DNA of 64,000 bases from Todiramphus chloris collaris (lineage: Eukaryota > Chordata > Aves > Coraciiformes > Alcedinidae): positions 1 through 64,000 of the forward strand of contig JANVCC010000072.1 of the NCBI GenBank assembly GCA_025345505.1, read 5' to 3'. Of this stretch, positions 9,662-31,206 are shown in pieces. The stretch's first letter is position 1. Every line of letters begins with the position of its first letter. The position numbers and the translations under genes are program-made. The notes beneath the pieces are model-generated. The model was not told where the DNA came from and did no database searches. It saw only the letters and a program-made list of their open reading frames with translations.

Positions 9662-12167
9662 GGATTATTTCACAGCCTACTTGCTTTGAAGCCTATGTCC
9701 TGACCACTCTGAAAATATTTTCATTAGATGACTGGCAACTCACTGAAAAGTCATCAGAAAAAATGCTGCTAGAGCATGAATAGACATAGACTTGGAAGCA
9801 GAACTACTTTATTTCCTAAGAAGTCTTGCTGGTATCCCCAGCTTCTGAGCACTAGGTGTGTCCTCCAGGTCAAGAACTAAAGGCAAGTGGTTACTGTAAC
9901 CTCACACCTCCATGATAGGCTGATAAGCTCTGATGCTAAATGACCACTCTCAGTGGTGCAAGGTTAGAAACAGTACCCGAAATGTAACTTAAAAGTCATA
10001 TTCAATAAAATAGCTTCTTTGTGTATTTTTATTTCAACTCAACCAACACATTACCATATGTAAGTAAAAGTGGGGAATTTAGACTACAAACCAGCAATCT
10101 TCATTGCAGTAAGGTTCCATACTCCAGAAACCCTGACAAGGATTGAGGTCGAGATTACTCAAGGTGTCATATTTAGGTACCTGCATGTGACCAAGCCATC
10201 TTAGCTCCTATTGTATCTAGTGGAGTTCCGAGGCAAATTAGTTACCTAAACAATGGCACCTAGTACATGTGAGATGCTCTAGTGTATCCCAGCTGGTCTC
10301 CAGCTCCCAGCTGAGAAAGGCATGAGATACCTACAGGTTGTGTGGCATCTCTGCCAGCCTCGTGCAGCTGCTTCAGATATCCTGCATGTCTCAGGTGATG
10401 CTAGATGCCTACCTTTAGGCAACTGAACCAAACCCTTTGCCAACGAAGTTAACAGAGCCTAGGTTGTCTATGTAAATGTGGGGGTCAGACAGTCATAGTT
10501 AAGATGTCTAAACTTAGGTGCCCATGTTAGAGACAAATTCATCTTCTTTACATCCTTTACATCTTCTTATAGTAACTCAGCAAAAGTGAATGCTTTTAAT
10601 GCTGAAGTCCAAAGCTTTCTGGTATTGACATGATCCAACCCCAGATCTGTTCGGTTTTAGAAAGGCACACAAATAGCTGTCTTACCCTCACAAATGACAC
10701 ATCAGTGCAAGTTTAAAAGGTTTCTTGTCTTAAGCTATGTAAAAGTAGAATTACTCATACTCCTGAAGATCTGGCTGGCTTTATTCCTATGCCAAGAGGT
10801 CAGTCTAGTGTTCAGCATGTTTTCTTTTGTCACTACTAATCTACTGACAAAGGAAATACAGTGACATGTGACACGGCTGCAGGGCAAATCCTTAAGTGAA
10901 AACTGACACATTACACTGAGATTTATGACATTTTTCCTTTTCACTGGAAAAAGTGTATTAAAATTCTTAAAATAACCTGCTTCAGAACTTTATGTCAGTT
11001 AGGTGCTGGAGAAGGGGAAAAGTTCTAGTAGGTCACATGTCCTTCTAACAGTTACTCTGCTTTGTGTATTTACTAATAAACTCTTTGATGAATAATACAG
11101 AAGAACAAGTTTGAGAAGTTTCACTTACCAGGTTTGAAAGCCACACAGAGAAAATACCTTCAGCACATACTGGGGAAAAAAGATCCCCAGGACTCACTCT
11201 AAAAAAAACCTCTCAGTGACTAAAATCCAACCAATGATGTCAGCTCTTTGTAATATTACTTGGAAACAACATACAAGTAGAATATACTCACACACTTAAC
11301 TGACTAACTGCTACTAAACATAAAATAAACTGCATTTGAACACGTTTGTTTGCATAGTTTAGGGAAAGAAATCTAATGTCTGTCAAATGCAGCTTGAAGG
11401 TTTCCTGCTCTATTGCGATGACCATTCAACGCATTCTCATCCAGCTTCCCTTATCGTTTGTGACAGAGGTTAGAAAACTACCTTCAGTGCCCAAATGATG
11501 TTCTTGTAGGTCTGAATATAGGTTTTGAAGGTAATTATATTAATGCAAAATAACCATTATTGATGCTTGTCAGCTGAAGGATGCATTCAGGAAATAAACT
11601 ACAGTTTTCCACTTCACTATTAAATACTCTACTAATTTAAGAAAAAAAAGTTAATGGAATTAACTATGCACTGGTATACCCATTTACCCATACAAGACAT
11701 GATTAAAATTTGTCTTGTCCCTGAAGTTTGCCCATTAATTCTACTTTCCAAAGTTGAAAACACTGGATAATTAATTACAAAGAACTTCAAGGAATGCAAT
11801 GCACAGGCAGTTCTCTTTTTCTGATCCATGATGATGAGAGATTTCTCATTTCAGTGAAACTGTTAGAAACAAGAGACTTCATACCTTGAAAGAAGGCGTG
11901 TATGTATCCACAAAATATTTAGGAAACTCTGGTGTCAGGATGGAGATTTCAAATTAAGAAAGGAAGCAAGCCATGTTTCTAGAAGAGTACATACCCGAAC
12001 ACCTCTGAGATTGGACAAAGCCAGTACTTCTCGTTCCATTATTACTGCTAAGGAAGGGAGGTGGGAGCAAGCCAAACACCCCTGTCAAGTATGGGTTGAG
12101 AATTTATGGTCAGAGAAACTCTATGGCTAAGTAACACAGACAATTCAAGGACAAAATTCTGTCACAG

Positions 12168-12894
12168 TGTTGGGGTTTTGGGGAGTTGTTCTGCTTTCCT
12201 TCTTGTCTTAAAGAATTTTTCCATACTTGTTTGTCAGGGAGGTAAATGGCCGTACTTAAGAGAGACAAAAAGCCTGGCCACAGGGGGAGGGGTCCAGCCT
12301 GCCGAGCAAAGGGGGTTGGGTGGAGCCCCTGGGGCTCTCACTTGGTTTGCTCCCTGCATTCGAGGAGGAGAAGCTGCCCTCGTGGTGCAGAGAACTCAAC
12401 CCCGCTTCATCCCCTGCTCTCCCTGCTGCCTACCAAGGATCCTCTGGACACCGGGATCAGCTTGGAGAGAGGTCGTCCCTGCTTTTCGTCTCCTGCTTTT
12501 CCTCCTACCCCTGCTGTCTCCCGAGGACACTGCTGGACACCGGGATCGGCTGCCCAGGGGGTTCGTGACGCGGGCTTTCCGTCGGCCATTGCCCCGTGGG
12601 GACTGAGCTGGCTCCGGGCCGGCGGGGAGACCATCGCGCCCTCCCTGCTCCCCGGGAGCTCCGAGAGGTTGGCACCGGGTTCCTAGTGCTGTTTGCTGTT
12701 ACTGCCGTAGTTAGTGTTGTTTGTTTGTCCTGTTATATATATTTAGTAAAGAACTGTTATTCCTATTCCTCATACCTTTGCCTGAAAGCCCCTTAATTTC
12801 AAAATACAAGCATTCGGAGGGGAGGGGGTTGCATTTCCATTCCAAGGGGGGCTCCTGCCTTCCTTGGCAGACACCTGTCTTTCAAACCAAGACA
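12168..12894 (+). mobile_element. Solo ERV LTR (5-bp target duplication)
   Basis: A 727-bp element starts TGTTGGGGTT and ends AAGACA, flanked by CACAG on both sides (12163-12167 and 12895-12899). It is GC-rich in the middle, with a TATATATA near 12735 and an AGTAAA just after. Its ending (gctcctgccttccttggcagacacctgtctttcaaaccaagaca region) resembles LTRs common in Neoaves. A 5-bp duplication fits an ERVL-type element. The long ORFs inside it are by-products. Confidence 0.85.
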
Positions 12895-13439
12895 CACAGC
12901 AAATCGTAAAATTATTTATTTTCACTGTAAATGTATTTCCATCTCAGGCATTACAAATTAAAGGTTTGACTCTTAAAGCACTCAGGCAATTACTGGAAGA
13001 AACAGGCAGCTACATCATGCTTAGCTCCTTCATTGATGGATTTCTCATCTTCCAAACGTCATTTCTTGCTTATGTCAAGAAAGGGGTTGCCCTTTTCCTG
13101 TAAGACAAACCAACCCTCCAATTACTTCAGTTAAAGTTTTCAAAAGTCTTATAACCCTTTTCTTCTCCATGTATGCTTAACAATTTGGTATTTTGTGGAT
13201 TAACGCAAACAGTTCTACTTTCATTAATCAATAGTGACGTAATCTGAAATCTTCCTGGAAGACTTTGTCAACACAGTCAACAGTTCTTCAAAGGCTGAGC
13301 TGGGTAGACCTGATCCCCACATCTCAAAAACCCGGTGTCTCTGGGCAAATGCAAGCCACAGCCCAAGAACTCTAACAGCAGCACCTTCCCTGTACAAGAT
13401 GCCCTGGGAAGCTTGAATGACCTGAAGTGCCACATCTAG

Positions 13440-14262
13440 ACATTTTTTAAACACCTTCAGGGATGGTGACTCCACCCCTCCCTAGGCAGCCTGTTCCAAG
13501 GCCTCACCACTCTCTGTAAAGGAATTTTTCCTAATATCCAACCTAAACCTCCCCTAGAGCAACTTAAGCCCATTTCCTCTCATCCTATCACTAGCTGCCT
13601 AGGAGAAGAGACCAATACCCACCTCAGTATAACCTCCCTCCAGGTAGCTGTAGAGAGTGATAAGGCCTCCTCTCAGCCTCCTCCTCTCCAGACTAAACAA
13701 CACCAGGTCCCTCAGACACTTCTCATAAGACATTTTCTCCAGACCCTTTACCAGCTTTGTTGACCTTCTCTGAACTTGCTCCAGCACCTCAATGTTCCTG
13801 TGGTGCCCAAAACTGGGCACAGTACTTAAGCTGTGGCCTCACCAGTGCTGAATACAGGGCACAACCACTTCTCTACTCCCGCTGGACACACTGGTTTTGA
13901 TCCAGGCCAGGATGCCGTTGCCCTTCTTGGCTACCTGTGAACACTGCTGGCTCATGTTCAGCCAGCTGTCTACCAGCACCCCCAGGTCCTTTTCTGCCAG
14001 GCAGCTTTCCAGCCACTCCTCCACAATCCTGTAACATTCCCCGGGGTTGTTGTGACCCAGGTGCAAGACCTGGCACTTTCACCTTGTTAAATCTCATCCC
14101 ACTAGCCTCAGCCCATCCAACCTGTCCAGATCTCTCTGCAGAGCCCTCATACCCTCGTGTAGATAGACACTCCTGCTCAATCTGGTGTCACCTGCAAACT
14201 TGCTGAGGGCGCAGTCAATCCCCTGTCCAGATCATCAATACAGGTATTAAACTACCTGCTCC
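13440..14262 (-). mobile_element. CR1 LINE fragment, minus
   Basis: The minus strand encodes CR1 ORF2 C-terminal sequence (LGHNNPGECYRIVEEWLESC, LAEKDLGVLVDSWLNMSQQC), then the untranslated end with ggatggtgactccacccctccctaggcagcctgttcc on plus. The extreme 3' repeat is missing. Frameshifts are present. Confidence 0.88.
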
Positions 14263-14954
14263 TAAATACAAGCTCATTGAAATGTCATAGTATTGTCTGT
14301 TCGTCATCATCAATTTATTTGGAGGCCTCCTATTGCCCCTTTTAAGCTGCATTCATTTAGTTTACACATCATCTCATCGATCCCTCTGATTTCTGTGCAG
14401 AAAAATGGCTGACATGGAATCAGTCAACACAGTGGAGTTTTCCCATGTAAGCACAGATGCTGCTGCATGAAGGAAACTGAAGTTTAAAGGAAAGAGGATG
14501 GAAAATGGAAAAACTGAATGACACTCACTGTTCAGTGTAAATAAAGTAAGTGGTTTTGCACACTCCACTGAAGACAAATCCTGAATAATGATAGCACCAG
14601 GATACAAACATTCTAATATCATTTCTGGTAGTGCTTTACCAAAAGAGTGCTGTCTTTTCATGACTTGTTATCAGGATGCCACAAGCAAAACTGCACAGAA
14701 ATCCACTTCAGCACTTAACCTTAGAAATCTCAGGAACAGTAACATTCAGGTAACTTCTCACTATCAGGTCAGCTCTGGTACAAGATGTGTGTGATTTTGT
14801 GTGTCTGTACCTCTTCCACCCTTCTAGAAACCACAAATGCTACAATTTTTTATTTACTTTTCTTTTTAACTAATGGGAACATCCAGTAAGCTCTGATGAA
14901 AGAGACACAGCTTTCACGGCCTCCCCAAATCAATCGTTTTTTCATGGTGAGCAT

Positions 14955-15122
14955 TGCCACAGGTTGTGCAATCTCTCCACAGAGAGGTTGTGAGGTCTCT
15001 GCCTGGGGACACGATTAAAGCTGATTGGACACAATCCTGGGCCTACCTGCTCCAGCTGACTCTGCTTAAGCAGAGGGGTTGGACTAGGCTGTCTCAAGAG
15101 GCCCCTTCTAAACTAAATGATG
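14955..15122 (+). mobile_element. CR1 LINE 3' fragment, plus
   Basis: A CR1-like 3' region: gaggttgtgaggtctctgcctggggacacg..attaaagc..ctggacacaatcctgggcctacctgctcc, then gcagaggggttggactaggctgtctcaagaggccccttct. An old, short fragment. Confidence 0.7.
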
Positions 15123-15177
15123 CTGGGAAAATTCCTTAAAAGCTACCAAAAACATGCTTAGAAAACAAAAAACCAAA

Positions 15178-15260
15178 TAAAATCTAAAAAAAAAAAACAA
15201 AAAACCAAAACAAACCAAAACCAAAAACCCCAAAACAAAACAAAGAAAACCAACTCAAAC
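15178..15260. repeat. A/C-rich simple repeat
   Basis: Runs of aaaacaaaaaaccaaaac type, a degenerate (AAAAC)n, just right of a CR1 fragment in the intergenic region. Confidence 0.85.
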
Positions 15261-15566
15261 AAAACAAGCTGTAGATTATACTTCTGTCTCATTGCTAAAT
15301 AGATAAGAAAGAAACAGCACCTGGAAAACACTGTCTGCATCAAAAGTAAAGCTGTTTGTACTTGTCCTAGAGGCTTCCCACTATTAAACAGGCTGTTGTC
15401 TATTCCAGTGCAAAATGCTCAAACTCTGACACCCAGTCTCAGTAAGCAAGGTGTCGTACAAAGCAGGCAATTTAACATGACAGACTGATGTCACTGGACT
15501 GCGCCAGAAAGAGCCTGAAATCACTGCCTTTTCTGGATAAATTAGTTCTGAATTTTCACTTTTTCT

Positions 15567-15572
15567 TTTATT
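15567..15572 (-). terminator. Candidate C8orf88 polyadenylation signal
   Basis: AATAAA on the minus strand (TTTATT on plus), about 135 bases after the candidate C8orf88 stop. Plausible only if the terminal exon call is right. Confidence 0.3.
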
Positions 15573-15705
15573 CCATGTGTCTTCTCAGATTACACCATCA
15601 AGAAATTATTAAATGCTTTTCCTCCAATCTACATAGTATATGAATTATTAAGGAAAATCTGTAACAGGCTTGATCCTTTTATGGGATATCAGGCTCAGAC
15701 TATTC

Positions 15706-25111
<9,406 letters not shown>

Positions 25112-26409
25112 TTTGAAGGACCACACTTTAAAAAAGCAGCAAAAATTAATACAAAGCATTCAGTTTCACAGAGATGTCAAGTGAGAAAAGAACTCTATCT
25201 ACCACTTATTAGTTGGATTTGACAAGCGGATATAATGTATTTTAGTATCTGGGCAGGAAAAAGAAGCAGGGCCTAACACAAAATTTTCTTCGATGATAGA
25301 ATATGCTGAATAAAATTTGCATATAGACAGAATCAGACATCTCAGTCATTTTTCTTTCCAAATGAGCTACTCTAGCTGCTTCTCAAAGATTTTTTTTCCT
25401 GTATTTGAGAAAAGGAGATGGGGACCTGTGATGGAAATAAAAATATTTTCTAACAATTTAATTCAGTAAGGTTTTAATTAATTAAACATCAATGTACTCT
25501 TTAGAGTCTTGCACAGGAGTTCCTTTATATATATATCTACATAAACATGCATAATTTTCTTTTAATATTTATTTTAAAATAATACAGTTTTGCATCTTTC
25601 CACTCAATTTAGCTGCTGTAGAAGCACCAAAAACTGCTACAGTGGTGCTGGGCTGACAAATCTCCCTCTACAAGTAAACCATCAGTCCTAAAATCTAGAT
25701 TTGTAATATTTGTATCTGAATTCTTCCCACCCCCACTTCCTTTGTCAACTGGGAGATTTCACGATTTGAAGGAACTTTAGCTTCTTTTAGAGAAGAAGAA
25801 TAGCAGAAACAGCAATCAACATAGTAATAATGGTATTTAAGAGACTCTGCAAGACAAGGGAATAATTTTTATAACAAAAAAGATTCAGATGAAAATGTCT
25901 TCAATAGTTAAAACTATAGAGATTATTATTCAATTCCAGTATGGAACAGTAAAAGAGAAGTTAGGCTATTTAAAATATGATCCAGTATCACTCCCCACTT
26001 CAACCGGTCTTTGCACTATAGGTAAAAGCCCCATTTGACAATTTTCTACCTTGTAAGTTTTTCAACTTGGACCACTGAACTTCTAGTGCAGTCAAATAGC
26101 TACTTTCCAACATAGCCCACCTGAACCTATTCAGGTCTGGAAACCAAATGTTAAATGGTTATTGACTGAATTAAAACAGTTGAGTCAAAGCTAGGAAAAA
26201 GCATTGCTTTGATTCCTTGGTTTTTCCACCTTCTCACCTTGAAAAAGAAAGACTTGAAAGCTGTAGACAAAAGCAACAATGAAAATTCCTGCAGTTGAAT
26301 GAACTGAGACCACTAACATATATTTAATTTTCTCCAGATTAGCAATGCTTGTTTAATCCATATATATACTAATTATTTCCATATGTTAACAATGTAGTAG
26401 TGATATTTA

Positions 26410-27930
26410 GAATCATAGAATCATTCAGGCTGGAAAAGACCCTTGGGATCATCAAGTCCAATGATTAACCCTGCTCTACAAAGTCCACCCCTAAACCATG
26501 TCCCCCAACACCATATCTAAGTGACCCTTAAACACATCTAGGGATAGTGACTCAATCACCTCCCTGAGCAGCCTGTTCCAGTGTCTGACTACTTGTTCTG
26601 TGAAAAATTTTTCCCTAATGTCCAGCCTGAACCTACCCTATTGCAGCTGGAATCCACTCCTTCTTGTTCTATCGCTAATTACCTGTGAAAAGAGACCCGC
26701 ACCAACTTCTCTACAATGTTCTTTCAGGTGGCTGTAGAGAGTGATGAGGTCTCCCCTTAGCCTCCTCTTCCTCAAACTAAACGGTCCCAGCTCCTTCAAT
26801 CGCTTTTCATAAGATTTATTCTCCAGGCCCTTCACCAGCTTCATTGCCCTCCTTTGCACTCACTCCAGCACCTCAACATCTCTCTTGTATTGAGGTGCCC
26901 AAAACTGGACACAATACCCAAGGCATGGCCTCGCCAGTGCTGAGTACAGGGGGACAATCACCTCCCTACTCCTGCTGCTCATGCTATTTCTAATACAGGC
27001 CAGGATGCCATTGGCTTTCTCGGCCACCTGGGCACACTGCTGGCTCATATTCAGACGCTTGTCAATTAGAACCCCCAGATCCTTTTCAGATAGCCAGCTT
27101 TCCAGCCACGCTTCCCCAAGCCTGTAGCATTGCACTGCATGGGGTTGTTGTGGCCCAAGTGCAGGACCCGGCACTTGGCCCTGTTGAAGCTCATACCATT
27201 AACGTTGGCCCATCGATCCAATCTATCCAAGTTTTCTCTGGAGAGCCTCCCTATCCTCTATCAACACTCCTGCTTAGCTTGGTGTCATTTGAGAACTTAC
27301 CGATGTCTTACTTATGTACTTACTTACACAGAGTAAGTTGAACTTACTCTATGTCCTTATCAGGATCATCAATAAAGATGTTAAACAGAAAGGGTCCCAA
27401 CACTGAGCCCTGAGGAACACCACTTGTGACCTGCCACCAGCTGGATTTAACTCCATTGACTACCACTATTTGGGACCATCCGTCCAGCCAGTGCTTGATC
27501 CAGCGGATCATACGCTCATCCAGGTTATGAGCAGGTAATTTTTCCATGAGAATTCTATGGGAAACAGTGTCAAATGCTTTTTGAAAGTCTAGGTAAACAA
27601 TATCCACAGCCTTTCCCTCGTCCAGTAGTCAGGTCTTCTTGTTATAGAAGATCAGGTTGGTCAGGCAGGACCTGCCTTTCCTAAACCCATGCTGACTGGG
27701 CCTGATCCCCTAGTTGTCCTCTCTATGGCTTGTAATGGGACTCAAGATGGTCTTCTCCATGACCTTCCCTGGTACTGAGGTCAGACTGACAGGTCTATAG
27801 TTTCCCAGATCCGCCTTTCTGCCTTTCATGTAGATGGGTGTTACATTTGCTACCCTCCAGTCCATTGGGACCTCCCCAGTTAGCATCAGAAGGTAAAGGG
27901 CAAGCTGTCCTTCATGTTCTGACTGCAAAT
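26410..27930 (-). mobile_element. CR1 LINE, 1.5 kb, minus
   Basis: The minus strand encodes broken reverse transcriptase: ANVTPIYMKGRKADLGNYRP (27710-27928), then after a break [20 protein letters not shown] and [20 protein letters not shown] (27344-27607), followed by ORF2 C-terminal pieces (26860-27174 and 26638-26859). The 3' end is agaatcatagaatcattcaggctggaaaagaccc on plus at 26410. This is the longest CR1 here; frameshifts separate the pieces, so it is inactive. It lies between the first C8orf88 coding exon and its CpG island. Confidence 0.93.
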
Positions 27931-29065
27931 GAAATACGCATTTTTTAAAAAGAAGAAAAATTGTTAAAGAGGCTGGTTAGCTTCTAGAATATAGCACACC
28001 TCTATTTTTTAAAGCATACTTTTGACAATGAAAACAAGGTGACTTGTGGTGACAGCAAAACAACACATTTTGCCCCTCTGCCAAATTTCCACAAGGAGGA
28101 TATCTAAGAAACCACACATACTCTCAAAGCAAGCAAAAGAGAAAAGCGTACACGAGGGGGAAGCTTGGGTGTCCAAATAGCTCCAGAAGAGGCTTTTGCC
28201 TCCTTTAAGCAGAAGGAAGAGGCTCGAAAAGATCTCAAAAAGTTTAGCCCAGTTGTCTGGACAGCATTCTATCTGGCAAGTACTGAGAAAAGTGGAGAAA
28301 GATTGGTTTTAACAGCTGAGAAATAAACCACGTCCATGGGAGACTTGCTGCAGGGGCTCCTCCCGCACCCCACAACTTCCCCCTTCCAAAGACCACACCA
28401 CTGCTCAGGAGTTACTCCAATCGGTGACCTGCCTGCCAGAAAGGAAGCCTTCTGCAGCAGCAAACAGGGTCAGCAGGATTTCGGTGGCTTTTTTTTTTTT
28501 GAGAATGTGAGCGAATTGGGACATTTGTGACATCACACAACTGAAAACTGCCCCTCAGAACTGTTCTTTGGAAAGAACATCTTTCCTGAACACGGGAAAA
28601 AGAATTAACGCTTTTCGTGTGAGAAAGGCCCCCGAGGCCCAGAGGCCCGCGGGTGAGCAGGACCCGGCCACCTCCCCCTGCCCAAGGAGTCACAGCAATG
28701 CTTCGCTCAGAGCCCTCCAACGCCGACTGCAGCCCGCCGCCTCCCTCGGGAGCGGCACCCAGCAGCCCGCCGCGGCCCGGCCAGCTGCTCCGGCCTCCCT
28801 TTGGGTCGACGGATCCCAAAGGCTGCCCCAGCCCACCTCTATCCGCTTCCCGGGGCAGCCTCCCCAGCCGCAGGCAGCGACGCCACCCTCGTCCCCCGAG
28901 CGAGTCCCCTCAGGAGCGGGCGGGGCCGGCCGGGCCTTCGCGCGGCACCTCCCGCCGCAGCCGCGTGCCGGGCAGGGTCGCGAGCCGGCGGCCGTTGAAC
29001 GGCGGCGCCGCCCGCGGGTGGGGGGCGGAGACCGCGTGGGGTTGCGGGCGGCGGTGTGCGGTCTG

Positions 29066-29320
29066 CTGCCCGCTGCCATCCCGAGAGGGGCAGCCGGCTG
29101 GAAGGTGCCTGGTGAGGCTGCCCGCTGCCGTCCCGAGAGGGGCAGCCGGCTGGAAGGTGCNNNNNNNNNNGGCGAGGCTGCCCGCTGCCGTCCCGAGAGG
29201 GGCAGCCGGCTGGAAGGGTGCCAGGCGAGGCGGGTTCTGTCAGACCTGCCCGCTGCCGTCCCGAGAGGGGCAGCCGGCTGGAAGGGTGCCTGGCGAGGCG
29301 AGGCGGGTTCTGTCAGACCC
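29066..29320. repeat. GC-rich minisatellite in CpG island
   Basis: Four visible units starting at 29066, 29118, 29178 and 29246 share a core of about 43 bases (ctgcccgctgcc..tcccgagaggggcagccggctggaag) with variable linkers. Apparent periods are 52, 60 (including the N run) and 68. The assembly gap falls inside the array, so the copy number is unknown. Confidence 0.9.
29161..29170. other. 10-base assembly gap
   Basis: A run of ten N inside the minisatellite. The round length suggests a placeholder and not a measured gap. Confidence 0.99.
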
Positions 29321-29884
29321 GCCAAGGCGCGGGAAGGGCTGGCTCAGGTGCTGCCGCCAGCGCTGCCTTGGGTCGGGAAGGAGAGAGGCTGGAGATAAGG
29401 GTGTGTGGCGTCCTGCGTAGCCCTGAGAACTGCTCCTCCGTCCCACAGCGTCGTGCTTCCTCAGGGCCTTAAGCGTGGCAATTAGGAGAAAATAACTGAC
29501 TTTTGAACACAACTCATCCCGAAGGGAAAGGCAAATCCACAGGCCTGGGAAAGCGGTCAGGTGTGGCTTGTGAATGAGCAGCCCTTGCCACCCTGCCCAG
29601 TTCCATGGCTGTGAGGGACCCAAGAGCGGCCACCGGATTTTCATTTAAATAAGTGACAGCATCCTGCATGTTTTAGAAATGGAAATATTTGGGTTTGGGG
29701 TTTTTTTTAAGCACAGAGGTTCAGAATAGATAGGTGACATCAAGTATGTACCTTAATTAGATAAATAGCACATACTTAAATAGTAGGTATTTAATGATTA
29801 ATGTCCCGTGTTAAGATTTACAATCCTCATTTGTTACCTCTACAGCCTTTTTTTTTTGTTCCACCAAACATCTTGGTTCTTCTT

Positions 29885-30560
29885 TGTCGCGGTCTGAACA
29901 CAGTCCTTGAAATAAAAGCCAGTATATGGTTGTGATCTATGGTTGTGATTTAGCCAGCACCACATCGCTGCTCGCTCACTCCTCTTTCCTCCCCATGGGA
30001 TGGGGAGAATTGGGGAAAAAAAGTAAAACTTGTGGGTCGAGATAAGAACAATTTAATAAATCAATAAAAATTATAAGAACAATAAAATAGAACAATAGTA
30101 ATATTAATAGTAGTAACGAAAAGAGAGGGAAAAAGATAAATAAAACCCAAAAAAGACAAGTGTTTAAATATGCCAAGGATGAATTGAACAGCAAAAATCT
30201 CTCTTGTGTATTTCTTAGGGGGCTATAGACTTTTAATACACAGGGGAGCAGAAACACAGCTAGAGGAAAGAAAGGCAGTGGGCCAGATATTTGGAAAGCT
30301 TGTTGCTCCTGGACCTGCTGGGAAGATGGGAATATTAGCACTGGTAATGGCTGTTTTTTGAAGCTCTGACTGTCCCAGCAGGGGCAGTTATCACCTCAGA
30401 CGCTGCCACCCCTGAGTTGGCAGTACCAGTGAGGCCAGCTTTCCGGCAGGCTGGCACTGGCAGGGGCAGCGCTGGGTTGCAGCCATTTTGCAGATCCCAG
30501 CAACCTTCTGTCTTAAGCAACTTTGCCTGTGCCCAGAGAGAATTCTCCTTTTGATTGTGG
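29885..30560 (-). mobile_element. ERVL-like LTR, minus orientation
   Basis: The left end TGTCGCGG..AACACAG, then caccacatcgctgctcgctcactcc, ccccatgggatggggagaa and gtgggtcgagataagaacaatttaataa, are the reverse complement of a widespread songbird/neoavian ERVL LTR 3' region. The right boundary is approximate and I found no clean target-site duplication. The 29905-29950 stretch looks inserted or rearranged (gttgtgat repeated). Confidence 0.6.
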
Positions 30561-31206
30561 GAAATGAAAACACGACGCTAATGTTTTCTTCCCTTTATCA
30601 ATTGTCTCCCAGTTTGCCTGGTGCTGGTAATTACCTTACTGGAAATTTCTTCTTCATTTGGTATTATGTTCATACCTTACATGGTGATAACAGAGTGTTC
30701 TCTCAAATACCTGATCTAAACAGTAATTAATTTAAAGAGCTAATGGCAGGTCTAGCCAAGAGAGATGTATTATATGTAGCAAAATAGAAATATCAAAGGC
30801 TTTACTGAAACCCCCAAACCTACTGGCTTTTTCTACTTGGCAAACTGAGAGATTTTTTTTCTTCTCTTTTTTTTCTTTTCTTTTTTTTTTTAAACATACT
30901 GCTCCTAAGGCTGTAGATAGCAGACAGCCACACAGTCACACGTACTCCCTTTACTAGATATGGTTCAGGAAAGCATAAAACAGTTAGGAAAGATGCTATC
31001 AATATTGCATGTGTAAAAATGAGCAATTGCACATCTAAATAAGCGTGTAATTGTAATTGCACCCAATTCTAGTTTTGTAATGTATGGCACAATACTAAAG
31101 TAATGGCTTTGTGCAGAAAATGAAAGGACTCTTGGGTTAGCCTGGGGGCAGACTTGTAGCTGCAAGATTAAAAAGCCATTTTCAGCGTAATTTGTCATTC
31201 AGTTGT

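Larger units (their letters stand above)
10010..15566. other. Intergenic region between convergent NECAB1 and C8orf88
   Basis: Contains the 727-bp solo LTR and two CR1 fragments listed separately. A moderately GC-rich stretch at 10180-10520 repeats taggtgcc/taggtacc-like motifs and may be an old unclassified repeat. No gene seen. Confidence 0.6.
28570..29345. promoter_or_regulatory. CpG island, probable C8orf88 promoter
   Basis: An abrupt change from AT-rich sequence to very GC-rich, CpG-dense sequence, with long open frames on both strands as a by-product. It lies about 3.5 kb upstream of the first C8orf88 coding exon on the minus strand and is the only such island in the window. Assignment to C8orf88 is by position. 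A diverged piece of it also opens the window. Confidence 0.6.

Noticed and set aside
12106-12686. ORFs of 82-166 codons on plus
   Set aside because: They fall within or across the solo LTR boundary and carry no viral protein motif.
13224-13475. 83-codon minus-strand ORF beside a CR1
   Set aside because: Partly CR1 tail and otherwise unrecognised; no splice or start evidence.
28568-29420. Long ORFs on both strands in the CpG island (up to 276 codons)
   Set aside because: GC-rich sequence lacks stops on all frames; Pro/Arg/Ala-rich translations, a gap inside, and no homology recognised.
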